In this document: positions 24,990 to 33,658 of the stretch, piece after piece | How the letters are laid out: each line of letters starts with the position of its first letter | How positions within the stretch are numbered: the first letter of the stretch is position 1 | DNA from: CALMEC01 sp964628685 | GTDB lineage: Bacteria > Actinomycetota > Thermoleophilia > Miltoncostaeales > Miltoncostaeaceae | Length of the DNA stretch: 64,000 nucleotides | Direction of reading: 5' to 3' | Assembly: GCA_964628685.1 (NCBI GenBank) | Contig: CAZVNM010000002.1 | Coordinates: 124,001 to 188,000 of the forward strand | Translations under genes and position numbers: made by a program | Notes under the pieces: model-generated | Told to the model about the DNA's origin: nothing | Seen by the model: only the letters and a program-made list of their open reading frames with translations | Databases searched by the model: none

Positions 24990-26633
24990 TCAGTAGCGGC
25001 GCGCCCCCGCGTACTGGGTGGCGTAGTAGGGCTCGTAGAGCGAGCTCACCTTCACCACGTCGCCGGTGCGCGGCGCGTGGATGAAGAGGCCGTCGCCCAG
25101 GTACATGCCCTCGTGGTGGATGTAGCCGGTGCGGTCGGCGAAGAAGACCGCGTCACCCGCCTGCAGCTGCTCGGGAGCGATCGGCGTTCCGACCTTGGCC
25201 TGGTCCTCCGCGACGCGCGGCAGCTTCACGCCCTGCTTGGCGTAGACGAACTGCACGAGACCCGAGCAGTCGAAGCCGGCGGGTGTGGTGCCGCCCCACA
25301 CGTAGGGGACGCCGAGGTAGGTCTGGGCGAGCGCGGCGGCCTTCGGGCCGACGTTCCTGCCACCGCCGGGGACCGGCACGGCCACGCCGTACGCGGTCGG
25401 TGCGGCCACCGTGCCCTGGATGCCGGGGGCGACGCCCGGCGCGACCGGGATCGCGGTCGGCGATGCGGCCTGGCCGATGAAGACGCTGCCGTTGGGGTCG
25501 CCGCCGAGCTCCGCGTAGTACTTGGAGACGTTGGTGCGCCAGTGGCTGTTGAGGTTGGTCGGGTCGTTGCCCGCGCCGATGGGTGCCCAGCGGTTCTGGA
25601 TCTGGGTGATCGTGTAGAGGCCCGAGCCCTTGTAGAGGCTGCCGCCCAGGTTGCGGGCCGCACCGGCGATCGCGTCCTGCCAGGACGGGTAGACGATGCC
25701 CGGTCCCATGCCGAACGGGTTGTGGATCCGCTGCGACGGGCCGTAGGAGCCGAAGCTGGTCTCCGCACCGGCGATCGCGACGAGCAGCCGCGGGTCGACG
25801 CCGCTCTCGCGGCCGTAGTAGACGAACGCGTCGCCCAGACCGGCGAGCGGGCTGCCCTTGCCGGAGAGGTAGGCGTTGAGGTGCGCCGACATATTGGCGT
25901 CGATCACCGGCACGGTGCCCGTGACCATGGGGAACGCACCGGGGTATGTGGCGGCGGCCTGCGCGGCGGCCTGTGCCGCCTGCTGGGCGGCGAGCTCCGC
26001 GGCGGCCTTCTCCTCGGCGTCCTTCTTGGCCTTCGCGATGATCGCGTCGACGCGCTTCTGCAGGCGCTGGACCTCGGCGTCGGCGGCGGTCTCGCGACGC
26101 TGGAGACCGGCCAGCCGTGCGTCGATGCTCTCGGCCTCGGCCTCGCCGGCGTTCTCCAGGCGGTCGCGTGCGTCGGCGATCGTCCCGGAGATGCGGTTGA
26201 GCCGCTCCTCGGCCTTGCGCAGCGCCACGAGCGTGGGGTGGTCCGGCTCGATCGTGGGCTCGGGCGGTCCCTGCGGGATGTCAACCGGGGCGGGCGGCGC
26301 CGGCGGGGCGGCCATGGGTGCCGGCTCCGCGGTGGCCGCGGTGGCGAAGTTGCTGAGGATCGCCTCGGGGGTGGCGTCGTCGGAGCCCGCCGCGGGATCG
26401 GCGGCGGTCGACGGCGACCCGGTCGTGGAGTGGGTGGTCGCCTGTCCGGGCGTGCCGACCTGCCAGGTGTCGTCCCCCTGGGATCCCGAGACCTGCCACT
26501 GGCCGCTGTCGGCCGGGGCGGTTCCCGGGGTGGGCGTCACCGACCACTGGCCGAGGGCGGCCGGCACGGTGACGGAGGAGGCGACGACGACGGCCGCGAT
26601 CACGTGACGGATCGGGAGCCGGCGTCCGGTCAT
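24990..26633 (-). CDS. Two-domain peptidoglycan hydrolase: muramidase-like plus NlpC/P60
   Basis: I prefer the ATG at 26633 (MTGRRLPIRH, then a hydrophobic signal to about residue 28). Frames open 14 codons further up give a less typical N-terminus. The 547-residue product has a Pro/Ala/Thr linker, a coiled coil (about 135-225), a lysozyme-fold glucosaminidase/transglycosylase-like domain (about 255-370, DPRLLVAIAGAETSFGSYGPS and IHNPFGMGPG) and a C-terminal NlpC/P60 endopeptidase. Catalytic Cys is near 455 in FDCSGL, His near 506 in GYIHHEGMY, with IHAPRTGD following. It would cut both glycan and peptide links of peptidoglycan during growth or division. Confidence 0.88.
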   Translation of the reverse strand: MTGRRLPIRHVIAAVVVASSVTVPAALGQWSVTPTPGTAPADSGQWQVSGSQGDDTWQVGTPGQATTHSTTGSPSTAADPAAGSDDATPEAILSNFATAATAEPAPMAAPPAPPAPVDIPQGPPEPTIEPDHPTLVALRKAEERLNRISGTIADARDRLENAGEAEAESIDARLAGLQRRETAADAEVQRLQKRVDAIIAKAKKDAEEKAAAELAAQQAAQAAAQAAATYPGAFPMVTGTVPVIDANMSAHLNAYLSGKGSPLAGLGDAFVYYGRESGVDPRLLVAIAGAETSFGSYGPSQRIHNPFGMGPGIVYPSWQDAIAGAARNLGGSLYKGSGLYTITQIQNRWAPIGAGNDPTNLNSHWRTNVSKYYAELGGDPNGSVFIGQAASPTAIPVAPGVAPGIQGTVAAPTAYGVAVPVPGGGRNVGPKAAALAQTYLGVPYVWGGTTPAGFDCSGLVQFVYAKQGVKLPRVAEDQAKVGTPIAPEQLQAGDAVFFADRTGYIHHEGMYLGDGLFIHAPRTGDVVKVSSLYEPYYATQYAGARRY

Positions 26634-26690
26634 CTTCGGGGGGCGTCCTGCCATTGCGACTGGCATCGGCCGCACACCGGGTGACCTTTA

Positions 26691-26720
26691 GGTTTCATGC
26701 GTTCCCGCAATGCTGAAACC
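26691..26720. other. Intergenic hairpin upstream of the C40 hydrolase
   Basis: GGTTTCA at 26691-26697 is the exact complement of TGAAACC at 26714-26720, with TGC / GCA pairing possible inside. It lies between two minus-strand genes, so it could terminate the 26808-27650 transcript or sit in the leader of the hydrolase mRNA. No T-tract is present. I could not match it to a known riboswitch. Confidence 0.4.
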
Positions 26721-26807
26721 CAAACCGTCGGCGGCGGTCCGGGGTGCGGAGTGCGCGGTGCGCACGCGCATCCATCGGGCACGGTGGGGGAGGCGTCGGA
26801 TCCCGCG

Positions 26808-27650
26808 TCAGCGGCGGGGGAGGCGCACAGTCTGCCAGCGCTTCGTGAGCGGGTGTCGCAGCTGGATGCTCGTTGCGCCGCGCGGTGCGGTGATCCGGAC
26901 GGTGCCGGTGCCCGCGGTCACGGTCACGAGGCGCGCGCGCAGCACCGTCGCGCCGCGTCGGGTGCGGACGGGGAAGCTCATCCTGCGGTTCGTGGTGACG
27001 CGGATCGTCACCCCGCGACCGCCCGCCAGGGGACGGACCGCGCCGAACCGGAGGATCGGCGCGGGGGCCGACACGGTTCGCGGTGCGGTGGCCGGCGGGG
27101 GCGTGGGTGTGGGCGCGTGGGCGCTCGTCGTGCCCGCGGGCGGCGGCGCCGGCGTCGGCGCCGCGATGACCGGGCCGGTCTGGGAGGTCTGGATGCCCGC
27201 GATCAGGAAGGGCGTCTCGGACCGCGGACCGAGCGTGCCGTCGGCGAGGGAGTACGACGCGCGCAGGGTGTAGGTGCCGGCCGTGGTGATGGGCATGCGC
27301 ACGACGACGTCCCCGCCCACCTCGGCGGTCGTGCGTCCGTCGAGGAACTCCCCGTCCTCGTCGAGGACGCTCCAGACGAGCGTCGTCGGGACGGGGGTGC
27401 CGACCGGGACGGCGGGTGCGGCGACGGTGGCGATCACGACGTCGACGCCCAGGGTGATCTGTGCCTGCGCCGGCGTCGGGATGTGGACCGACCGCTCGTT
27501 CGCCGGCAGCCCGGCGACGCCGATGGCGGTCGCGTTGGTGTTGCCCGCCACGGTGAGGGCGATGAGCGCCGCGGCCGGCAGTCCCGCGAGGTGCAGGAAG
27601 CGGCGCGCGGTCGTGTCCGCGCTGCGGGATGGGGTTCGTGGATCGTGCAT
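26808..27650 (-). CDS. Secreted beta-domain protein of unknown function
   Basis: The start at ATG 27650 (MHDPRTPSRSADTTARRFLHL) gives 280 residues with a hydrophobic signal near 17-40. An Ig/CARDB-like domain (about 50-150: VSVLDEDGEFLDGRTTAEVGGDVVVRMPITTAGTYTLRASY style) is followed by a long Pro/Thr/Ala linker (about 165-205). An Arg-rich beta module with RGVTIRVTTNRRMSFPVRTRRG ends the protein. There is no ribosome site near the ATG; instead a large inverted repeat (27653-27700) abuts it. It lies between two C40 hydrolase genes on the same strand and may be a cell-wall-associated protein. The family is not recognised. Confidence 0.7.
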   Translation of the reverse strand: MHDPRTPSRSADTTARRFLHLAGLPAAALIALTVAGNTNATAIGVAGLPANERSVHIPTPAQAQITLGVDVVIATVAAPAVPVGTPVPTTLVWSVLDEDGEFLDGRTTAEVGGDVVVRMPITTAGTYTLRASYSLADGTLGPRSETPFLIAGIQTSQTGPVIAAPTPAPPPAGTTSAHAPTPTPPPATAPRTVSAPAPILRFGAVRPLAGGRGVTIRVTTNRRMSFPVRTRRGATVLRARLVTVTAGTGTVRITAPRGATSIQLRHPLTKRWQTVRLPRR

Positions 27651-27652
27651 GT

Positions 27653-27700
27653 GAAGGATGCGGGTCGCCCGACGACCGCGGGAATCGCGGGCGATCCTTC
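27653..27700 (-). promoter_or_regulatory. Leader hairpin abutting a start codon
   Basis: GAAGGAT at 27653-27659 is complementary to ATCCTTC at 27694-27700, and CGCCCG at 27666-27671 to CGGGCG at 27688-27693, so the arms stack with a side bulge. In the transcript (minus strand) the GAAGGAT arm is the 5' arm and could act as a ribosome site, but it is paired with ATCCTTC ending three bases before the ATG. The only SD-like sequence is therefore sequestered. This is suggestive of translational control. Confidence 0.45.
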
Positions 27701-27755
27701 CCTCTCTATCGACAGCCGGGCCCAATTCCTGGAGCGCCGGTGCGACGAGGTGGCG

Positions 27756-28997
27756 TTACGGGCGGACGGCGCCCATGTAGCCGCTGCGGTTGATGGAGGC
27801 CACCCGCACCACATCCCCGGTGTGCGGCGCGTGCACCATCTGGCCACCGCCGATGTAGATGCCCATGTGCCCCAGACCGGAGAAGAACACGAGGTCACCG
27901 GGCTGCAGGTCGCCGGTCACGCGCGGGTAGGCGGACCAGATGGCCCCGGTGTAGTGGGCCATCGACACCCCCACCTGACCGTAGGCGTACATGGCGAGGC
28001 CGCTGCAGTCGAACCCTCCGGATGGTGATGCGCCACCCCAGCGGTAGGGGACGCCCAGGTACTGCATGGCGACCTGCGCGGCGCGGGCGTTGCGTCCGGC
28101 GTTGCCGGACGGGGCCGGTGCCGGTGCCGGGGCGGGATCGGCCGCGGGCGCTGCCGACGGGGAGGCCCCGGACGACGGCCGCTCGGTGCGTGCGTCGCCG
28201 CCGTTTCCGGACGACGGGGCGGACCGCTCCTGTGCGTTTCGGGCGTTGGCGCGACGCTCGGCGGCCTGACGGGCCACCATCTGGCGTGCCCGACGATCGG
28301 CGGCGGCGCGCCGTGCGGCCTCGCGACGGGCCTCGGCGGCCAGCTCCTGGGCCAGCCGGCCCTTCGCGCCGGCCAGCACCGCCTGGCGGCGGGCGAGGAG
28401 ATCGGTGACGATGCGCTGCTGCTCGGCCCGGGCGGCCACCTGCGTGCGCGCCTCCTCGCGATCCCTGCGCAGCTGGGTGCGGGTGCGGATGCGCTGTGCC
28501 CGCAGGCTCCTGACGGCGGTCACGACCTGCGTGTCGACCTCGGCCGCGCGCCGCATGGCCTCGGTCCCCGACAGGAGGTCGGATGCGCTGCGGCTCGAGA
28601 GCAGGAGCTGGATGCGGGTGGGCGGCGGCTGCATGTAGGCGGCCCGCAGGCGCCGGCCGAGAAGCCCCTGCGCCTGGACGAGGCGCCGGTTGGCGCGCAC
28701 GAGTGCCCTGCGGTTCTCCTCGATGCGTCGGTTGACCTCGCTCAGGTGGTACACCGCGCCGTTGTAGGCCTCCGCCGCGAGGCCGACTTGCTGGTCGATC
28801 GACGCCACCTCGGCCTGGATGCGCGCCACCTCGTTGCGCAGTTCCGTGATGGTCGGCGTGGCCGATCCGGTCTCGGGTGCGCGGGTGACGAGGAGGCCGC
28901 CGCAGAGTGCGGCGACCAGGGCGGCGATGAGGAGGGGACGACGCAGTGCAGGCTCCCAGGGGTCATGCGAGCCGGCGCTCGCAGATGAGCCGGCCAC
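27756..28997 (-). CDS. NlpC/P60 peptidoglycan endopeptidase with coiled coil
   Basis: This 413-residue exported enzyme is of the RipA/CwlO type. A signal or anchor segment (about 20-42) leads into a long coiled coil (about 48-260, TITELRNEVARIQAEVASIDQQ onward, with LLGRRLRAAYM and LLLSSRSASDLL, as in actinobacterial RipC/Cgp proteins). An Ala/Pro/Ser linker follows, then an NlpC/P60 domain (about 300-413). Catalytic Cys is near 331 in FDCSGL and His near 377 in GHMGIYIG, followed by VHAPHTGD. The coiled coil probably autoinhibits the enzyme or links it to FtsEX, as in relatives. Confidence 0.92.
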   Translation of the reverse strand: MAGSSASAGSHDPWEPALRRPLLIAALVAALCGGLLVTRAPETGSATPTITELRNEVARIQAEVASIDQQVGLAAEAYNGAVYHLSEVNRRIEENRRALVRANRRLVQAQGLLGRRLRAAYMQPPPTRIQLLLSSRSASDLLSGTEAMRRAAEVDTQVVTAVRSLRAQRIRTRTQLRRDREEARTQVAARAEQQRIVTDLLARRQAVLAGAKGRLAQELAAEARREAARRAAADRRARQMVARQAAERRANARNAQERSAPSSGNGGDARTERPSSGASPSAAPAADPAPAPAPAPSGNAGRNARAAQVAMQYLGVPYRWGGASPSGGFDCSGLAMYAYGQVGVSMAHYTGAIWSAYPRVTGDLQPGDLVFFSGLGHMGIYIGGGQMVHAPHTGDVVRVASINRSGYMGAVRP

Positions 28998-29120
28998 GGT
29001 ACTCCGGCGAGGTTAGCCCAGCAAATCGCCATGTTCTGCAATCTGCATTGCGTGGAACGGCCGTGTTTGCACCACATCGTTACCCCGCTGGGCTTGTCGC
29101 CGGTGCCGGGACGCATCATC

Positions 29121-29843
29121 ATGGTGGGTGTGAAGGTGGCCCGTGCACGATCGATCCTGCTCGCCGTCGTGCTGTGCGCAACCGCGGCAACCGCCGCCGC
29201 CCAGGGCGGGCCGGGCGAGCCCGCAACGCCGGGTGCCCTCCCACCGATCGTCGACATCCCGCAGATCGCCGGCGGCGAGTCCGCGCCGCCCCCCACCGGC
29301 CGCTACGTGTTCCCCGTGTTCGGGTCCGCCGCGTCGTACACCGACGATTGGGGTGCTCCGCGGGCGGGCACGGGAAGCCACTTCGGCAACGACATCTTCG
29401 CGCCCACCGGCACGCCGGTCGTGGCGGTGGCGGACGGTGAGATCTACAAGGTGGGCGTGAACAGGCTGGGCGGCAATCGCCTCTGGCTGCGCGACGGGCA
29501 CGGCAACACGTACTACTACGCCCACCTGTCCGGATACGCGTCGCAGACCCGCGACGGGGCCCGGGTGCGCGCCGGCGAGATCATCGGGTTCGTCGGCAAC
29601 ACCGGGCAGGCCATCACCACGCCGCCGCACCTGCACTTCGAGATCCACCCGGGTGACGGCGACGCGGTCAACCCGTACCCGTACCTGCAGGCGTGGAAGC
29701 GCGGCACGACCATCCCACAGGCGTTCCAGGCGTCCACCACGTCGCGCGGCCAGGCGCCCGCGGTGGGTGCGGTGGTGGTGGGACACGAACCGGACGCCGC
29801 GCCCATCGAGCCCGGCTCCGGCGTCGCCGTCGCCGTCTCCTGA
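29121..29843 (+). CDS. Secreted M23 (LytM-type) metallopeptidase
   Basis: This protein is 240 residues from ATG 29121; a GTG three codons later is an alternative. A signal peptide (ARSILLAVVLCATAATAAAQ) precedes a Pro-rich linker. The M23 domain (about 65-205) has GTGSHFGNDIFAPTGTPVVAVADG, giving the His and Asp zinc ligands, then NTYYYAHLSG and HLHFEIHPGDG with the catalytic and third-ligand His. The enzyme would cleave peptidoglycan cross-links outside the cell. It diverges from the RipA-like gene and converges with the DAK2-DegV gene. Confidence 0.9.
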   Translation: MVGVKVARARSILLAVVLCATAATAAAQGGPGEPATPGALPPIVDIPQIAGGESAPPPTGRYVFPVFGSAASYTDDWGAPRAGTGSHFGNDIFAPTGTPVVAVADGEIYKVGVNRLGGNRLWLRDGHGNTYYYAHLSGYASQTRDGARVRAGEIIGFVGNTGQAITTPPHLHFEIHPGDGDAVNPYPYLQAWKRGTTIPQAFQASTTSRGQAPAVGAVVVGHEPDAAPIEPGSGVAVAVS

Positions 29844-29849
29844 CCCGCG

Positions 29850-31718
29850 TCAGCCGGGCCGGTCGTCCAGCGGGTCGCGGACGAACGTGACGCCGAGCGC
29901 CCCGGGCCCCGCGTGGGTCACGACCGTCGGTCCCAGGTCGGTCACGATGTCGACCGTCGCGTGCGGCCGGACCCGCACCACCTCGTCGCGCAGAACCGCC
30001 ATGCGGTCGGCGGCCAGCGCGTGTGCGAACCCCACCCGCAGCCGGTCGTCCGGGCGGGTGCGGCGCTCGACGTAGTCAACGAGCGCGGCGATGTGGCGAT
30101 CGCTTCCGCGGATGTTCCGCACCGGCCCGACCGCACCGTCGCGGATCTCGAGCAGGGGCCGCAGGCCCAGCAGGTTCCCGACCAGCTCTTTGGCGCGTCC
30201 GATCCGCCCGCCGCGGCGAAGGAACTCGAGGGTCTCGACGGTGAAGCCGGTGCCCTGGGTCCGCCGGAAGTGGTCGACGAAGCCCTCGATCTCGTGAAGG
30301 GTGGTGCCCGCCTCCAGGTGCGCGACGACGCGACGCACGAGAAGACCCAGCTGGAACGACACCGCCCCGGTCTCGATCACCGCGATGCGGTCGGGGTCGA
30401 GCTCGAGCGCCGCGCGGCGGGCGACGTCGACGGTGGTGCTGAAGTTGCGGCCCATGTGGAGCACGAGCACGTGGGCGTGGCGGTCGAGGGCGCGCTCCAT
30501 CCACTCCACGAGCTCGCCCATGGACGGCGCCGCCGTGGTGGGGCTGGGACCGCCGTTTCGCAGCCGTTCGTGAAACGCGTCGGTGTCGAGGGTCACCCCG
30601 TCCAGGAAGGCCTTGGTCCCGAAGCTCACCGGGATCGGCACGACGACCACGTTGGCCGGGCGGTCCTCGGCGGGCAGGTCCGAGGCGGAGTCGGTGAGGA
30701 TCGCGGTGTTCGTGATGTCCAGCGGCGTCGCCGGACCGAGGGGCGCATGGACCGGTCCGTGGGCGGGGTCGTGTCGTGCGATGCGTGCGGTGCGGGCGGC
30801 CTCCTGGCGGTGCATGTCGTCGATGTTGACGCCCGAGACCGCGCCGACCGACTCGCCCAGCCGGATGGTGTGCTGCGGCTCGTCGGTGTGGATGTGGACC
30901 TTCGCCTGCCGGCGATCGCCGATGACCAGCAGGCTGTCGCCGAACGGCACCAGCCGTGACTCGAGCTCGCCGGTGTCGATCGTGAGGGCGTCCACGATGA
31001 ACGTGGTGCAGTACCGGTATTGGGAGGGTTCGTGGTCGTCGACCACGACCACCGGCGCGCTGACCGCGATGGCCGGCCCCACGTCGTGGCCGGCGAGCCC
31101 GGCGGCGATGCCCTCGAGGATCAGCTGCACGCCGAGCGCCCCCGAGTCGACGACGCCGGCCTGGCGCAGCTGCGGCAGGATGTCGCGGGTCGCGGCCAGC
31201 GTCGTCGCGCCGGCGTCGAGCGCCGCCTGAAGGACCACCTCCAGGTCGTCCGACGCGGCGCGCTCGGCCCCCTCGGCCATGCCGCGGACGATGGTGAGCA
31301 TCGTCCCCTCAACCGGCTCGCGCACGGCGGCGTATGCCGTGTCGGCGGCGCCGCGCAGGGCGGCGACGAGCGCGCCGGCGTCCATCGTGCCGCGCGCGCC
31401 GATCGCATCGGCGGCCCCCCGGATCATCTGCGAGAGGATCATCCCGCTGTTGCCGCGGGCGCCCAGCAGGGCGGCGCGGGCCAGCCGTTCGCAGCGGTCC
31501 GTCACCGGTTCGCCGGCGTTGATCTGACCGGCGGCGCGCTCGACCGCCTGCACGGTCTGCAGCAGGTTCGTGCCGGTGTCGCCGTCGGCCACCGGGAAGA
31601 CGTTCAGGTCGTTCACCTCGCGCGCCCTGGCCTCCAGGGCGGCCCGGCCGGCCGAGACGATGGCCGCCAGACGGTCCCGGGGGTCGTTCACGTCCGTTCC
31701 CATTCCGGAATCATGCAC
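29850..31718 (-). CDS. FakA-FakB fusion: DhaL-type kinase plus DegV fatty-acid binding domain
   Basis: This 622-residue protein joins two proteins that are separate in Firmicutes. Residues 1-200 are a DhaL/DAK2 kinase domain with NDLNVFPVADGDTGTNL and LLGARGNSGMILSQ. About 215-330 is the FakA middle/C region (QYRYCTTFIVDA, KVHIHTDEP). From about 338 a DegV domain begins with TAILTDSASDLPAE and continues with PIPVSFGTKAFLDG, SQPS-like SPTTAAPS and RRGGRIG. The pair would bind exogenous fatty acids and phosphorylate them to acyl phosphate for lipid synthesis. Start alternatives at 31718 and 31703 cannot be separated by ribosome sites. Confidence 0.9.
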   Translation of the reverse strand: MHDSGMGTDVNDPRDRLAAIVSAGRAALEARAREVNDLNVFPVADGDTGTNLLQTVQAVERAAGQINAGEPVTDRCERLARAALLGARGNSGMILSQMIRGAADAIGARGTMDAGALVAALRGAADTAYAAVREPVEGTMLTIVRGMAEGAERAASDDLEVVLQAALDAGATTLAATRDILPQLRQAGVVDSGALGVQLILEGIAAGLAGHDVGPAIAVSAPVVVVDDHEPSQYRYCTTFIVDALTIDTGELESRLVPFGDSLLVIGDRRQAKVHIHTDEPQHTIRLGESVGAVSGVNIDDMHRQEAARTARIARHDPAHGPVHAPLGPATPLDITNTAILTDSASDLPAEDRPANVVVVPIPVSFGTKAFLDGVTLDTDAFHERLRNGGPSPTTAAPSMGELVEWMERALDRHAHVLVLHMGRNFSTTVDVARRAALELDPDRIAVIETGAVSFQLGLLVRRVVAHLEAGTTLHEIEGFVDHFRRTQGTGFTVETLEFLRRGGRIGRAKELVGNLLGLRPLLEIRDGAVGPVRNIRGSDRHIAALVDYVERRTRPDDRLRVGFAHALAADRMAVLRDEVVRVRPHATVDIVTDLGPTVVTHAGPGALGVTFVRDPLDDRPG

Positions 31719-31785
31719 GAGCGTCTGGGGGAGGGCGGACGCCGGCCCGGCACCGCGGGCGCCGACCTCCTATCATCACGCGCCG

Positions 31786-33153
31786 ATGGAACGACCGCGA
31801 CGTGACGACGTGCTCGAAGTCGAGGTGGGCGACCTGGCCTTCGGCGGTCAGGGCGTGGCCCGCGTCGACCGGTTCGTCGTGTTCTGCGACGACACCGCAC
31901 CGGGCGACCGGGCGAGCGTGCGCGTGCGAAAGGCGCGTCGCCGCTTCGCCGAGGCCCGGCTGGAGGAGGTGCTCGTTCCGGGGCCGGACCGGGTGGATCC
32001 ACCGTGTCCGCTGGTCCCCCGATGCGGTGGATGCCGTCTGCAGCACGTGCGCGACGAGACCGTGCTCGCCGCCAAGCGCGACCAGATCGTCGAGCACCTG
32101 GCACGTATCGGTCATCTGGATGATATCGATGTGCGGGAGCCCGATCCCGCGATCGAGTCCTTCGGCTACCGCAACAAGATGGAGTACTCGGCGGCGCCCG
32201 ACGGCGAGGGTGGGCTGGCGCTCGGGTTCCATGAGCGTGGCCGCTGGGACCGCATCGTCGACGTGGACGACTGCCTCATCGCCACGCCGCTCGGCAACGC
32301 CCTGCGCGAATCGGTCCGCGCGTGGGCCGAGGACGAGGGGGTGCCGCCGTACGACCAGCGTGCGCAGGCGGGGGTGCTGCGCCACGTCGTCGTCCGCGTG
32401 GGTGTCAACACCGACCAGGCGCTCGTGAACGTGGTGACCACGTCCGGTGCCGACGAGGTGGTCGATGCCCTGGTGGAGCGCCTGCGCGCCGCGCATCCCG
32501 AGCTCGTGGGGCTCGTGCACTCGATCAACGACGGCGTGTCCGAGATCACCACCGGCATCCCGTCGCGCCTCGTGTGGGGCCGCGACCACATCGAGGAGCG
32601 CATCGGCGACGTGACGCTGCGGCTCTCGGCAAACGCCTTCTTCCAGACCAACACGCGCATGGCCGAGCGGCTCTACGAGCGTGCCGCCGAGGCGGCGGGT
32701 CTCACCGGCGACGAGGTGCTCTTCGACCTCTACGCCGGCGCGGGCAGCGTGGGGCTCGTCCTCGCGCCGAGGGCGGCCGAGGTGGTGGCCATCGAGCTCG
32801 TCGAGGAGGCCGTCCGCGACGCCGAGGCCAACGCGCGCGCCAACGGCCTCGAGCGCTACCGGGCGATCGCCGGCGACGTGCGCGTGGTGCTGCGCGAGCG
32901 GGGCGGCGAGCTCCCACGGCCGGACGTGGCCATCGTCGACCCGCCGCGGGCCGGGCTCTCCGGCGGGGCGGTGCGGCGCATCCTGGAGCTCGCCCCGCCG
33001 GTGCTCGTATACATCTCGTGCCACCCCGCGACGTTCGCCGACAACGCACGGCGCTTCGTCGACGGCGGCTACCGCCTGGAGTGGGTGCGTCCGGTCGACA
33101 TGTTCCCGCAGACGCCCCACATCGAGGCGGTCGCCCGGTTCGTCCGGGACTGA
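31786..33153 (+). CDS. TRAM-domain RNA m5U methyltransferase (RumA/TrmA type)
   Basis: This 455-residue SAM-dependent enzyme makes 5-methyluridine in 23S rRNA or tRNA. An N-terminal TRAM domain (about 5-60) is followed by a [4Fe-4S] site formed by CPLVPRCGGC (near 76-85) plus a later Cys in DDCLI near 162. SAM-binding FDLYAGAGSVGL is near 314, and IVDPPRAGLSG follows. The catalytic Cys near 411 is in YISCHPATFADN, where most family members have SCNPAT. Iron-sulfur ligands favour the RlmD/RlmCD-type subgroup, but the exact uridine cannot be read from sequence. Confidence 0.93.
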   Translation: MERPRRDDVLEVEVGDLAFGGQGVARVDRFVVFCDDTAPGDRASVRVRKARRRFAEARLEEVLVPGPDRVDPPCPLVPRCGGCRLQHVRDETVLAAKRDQIVEHLARIGHLDDIDVREPDPAIESFGYRNKMEYSAAPDGEGGLALGFHERGRWDRIVDVDDCLIATPLGNALRESVRAWAEDEGVPPYDQRAQAGVLRHVVVRVGVNTDQALVNVVTTSGADEVVDALVERLRAAHPELVGLVHSINDGVSEITTGIPSRLVWGRDHIEERIGDVTLRLSANAFFQTNTRMAERLYERAAEAAGLTGDEVLFDLYAGAGSVGLVLAPRAAEVVAIELVEEAVRDAEANARANGLERYRAIAGDVRVVLRERGGELPRPDVAIVDPPRAGLSGGAVRRILELAPPVLVYISCHPATFADNARRFVDGGYRLEWVRPVDMFPQTPHIEAVARFVRD

Positions 33154-33166
33154 CCGCCGCGCGGCC

Positions 33167-33658
33167 TCACGCGCCGCAGACCGGCCAGTGTGACGCACCG
33201 CCCTCGCTGAACGTCTTGGCCGCGGCGAGCGCGGCGGCGTACGGGTCGGTGCGGGACATGTCGCCGTAGGGCGTGGCGTTCCAGAGCGGCGTGCCGAACT
33301 GGAAGAGCCCGACGTACGGACCGTTGGTGGCCTCCGGGTTGAGCGTCGACTCGCACGTCGCCACCTTCCGCAGCCGCGACTCGGACACGCCGTAGGTCGC
33401 CGCGGCGATCTGAAGCGCATGGTCGACGCTGCCCGTGCGGGGAGCGGCGGCGGCCGCGTCCACGCGGGCCCGGAGCGTCGTGGTGACGCGTCGGTTGGTG
33501 GCGCGCTCGGCGCGAAGCTGGTCGCGCAGCGCGTCGTTCTGGGACTCGAGCATGAGGGCGCGGGTGTCGATGGCCGTGGCGGTCTCGGGGCGGGTGAGCG
33601 CGATCGCCGCGACGGCGGCGAGGCAGGCGAGGAGCGCGGAGACGGTGACGAGCAGCAT
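33167..33658 (-). CDS. Secreted lysozyme-fold (transglycosylase/Rpf-like) protein
   Basis: This 163-residue exported protein has an N-terminal signal/anchor (VTVSALLACLAAVAAIAL) and a short coiled region (MLESQNDALRDQLRAERATNRR). The C-terminal domain of about 75 residues holds VATCESTLNPEATNGPYVGLFQFGTPLW. The Glu after Cys and the GLFQF block are the lysozyme/soluble-transglycosylase/Rpf pattern. A Cys in CES and a Cys three residues from the end (WPVCGA) could make the disulfide seen in Rpf domains. It probably cleaves glycan strands. It is one of four cell-wall hydrolase genes between 25 and 34 kb. Confidence 0.82.
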   Translation of the reverse strand: MLLVTVSALLACLAAVAAIALTRPETATAIDTRALMLESQNDALRDQLRAERATNRRVTTTLRARVDAAAAAPRTGSVDHALQIAAATYGVSESRLRKVATCESTLNPEATNGPYVGLFQFGTPLWNATPYGDMSRTDPYAAALAAAKTFSEGGASHWPVCGA

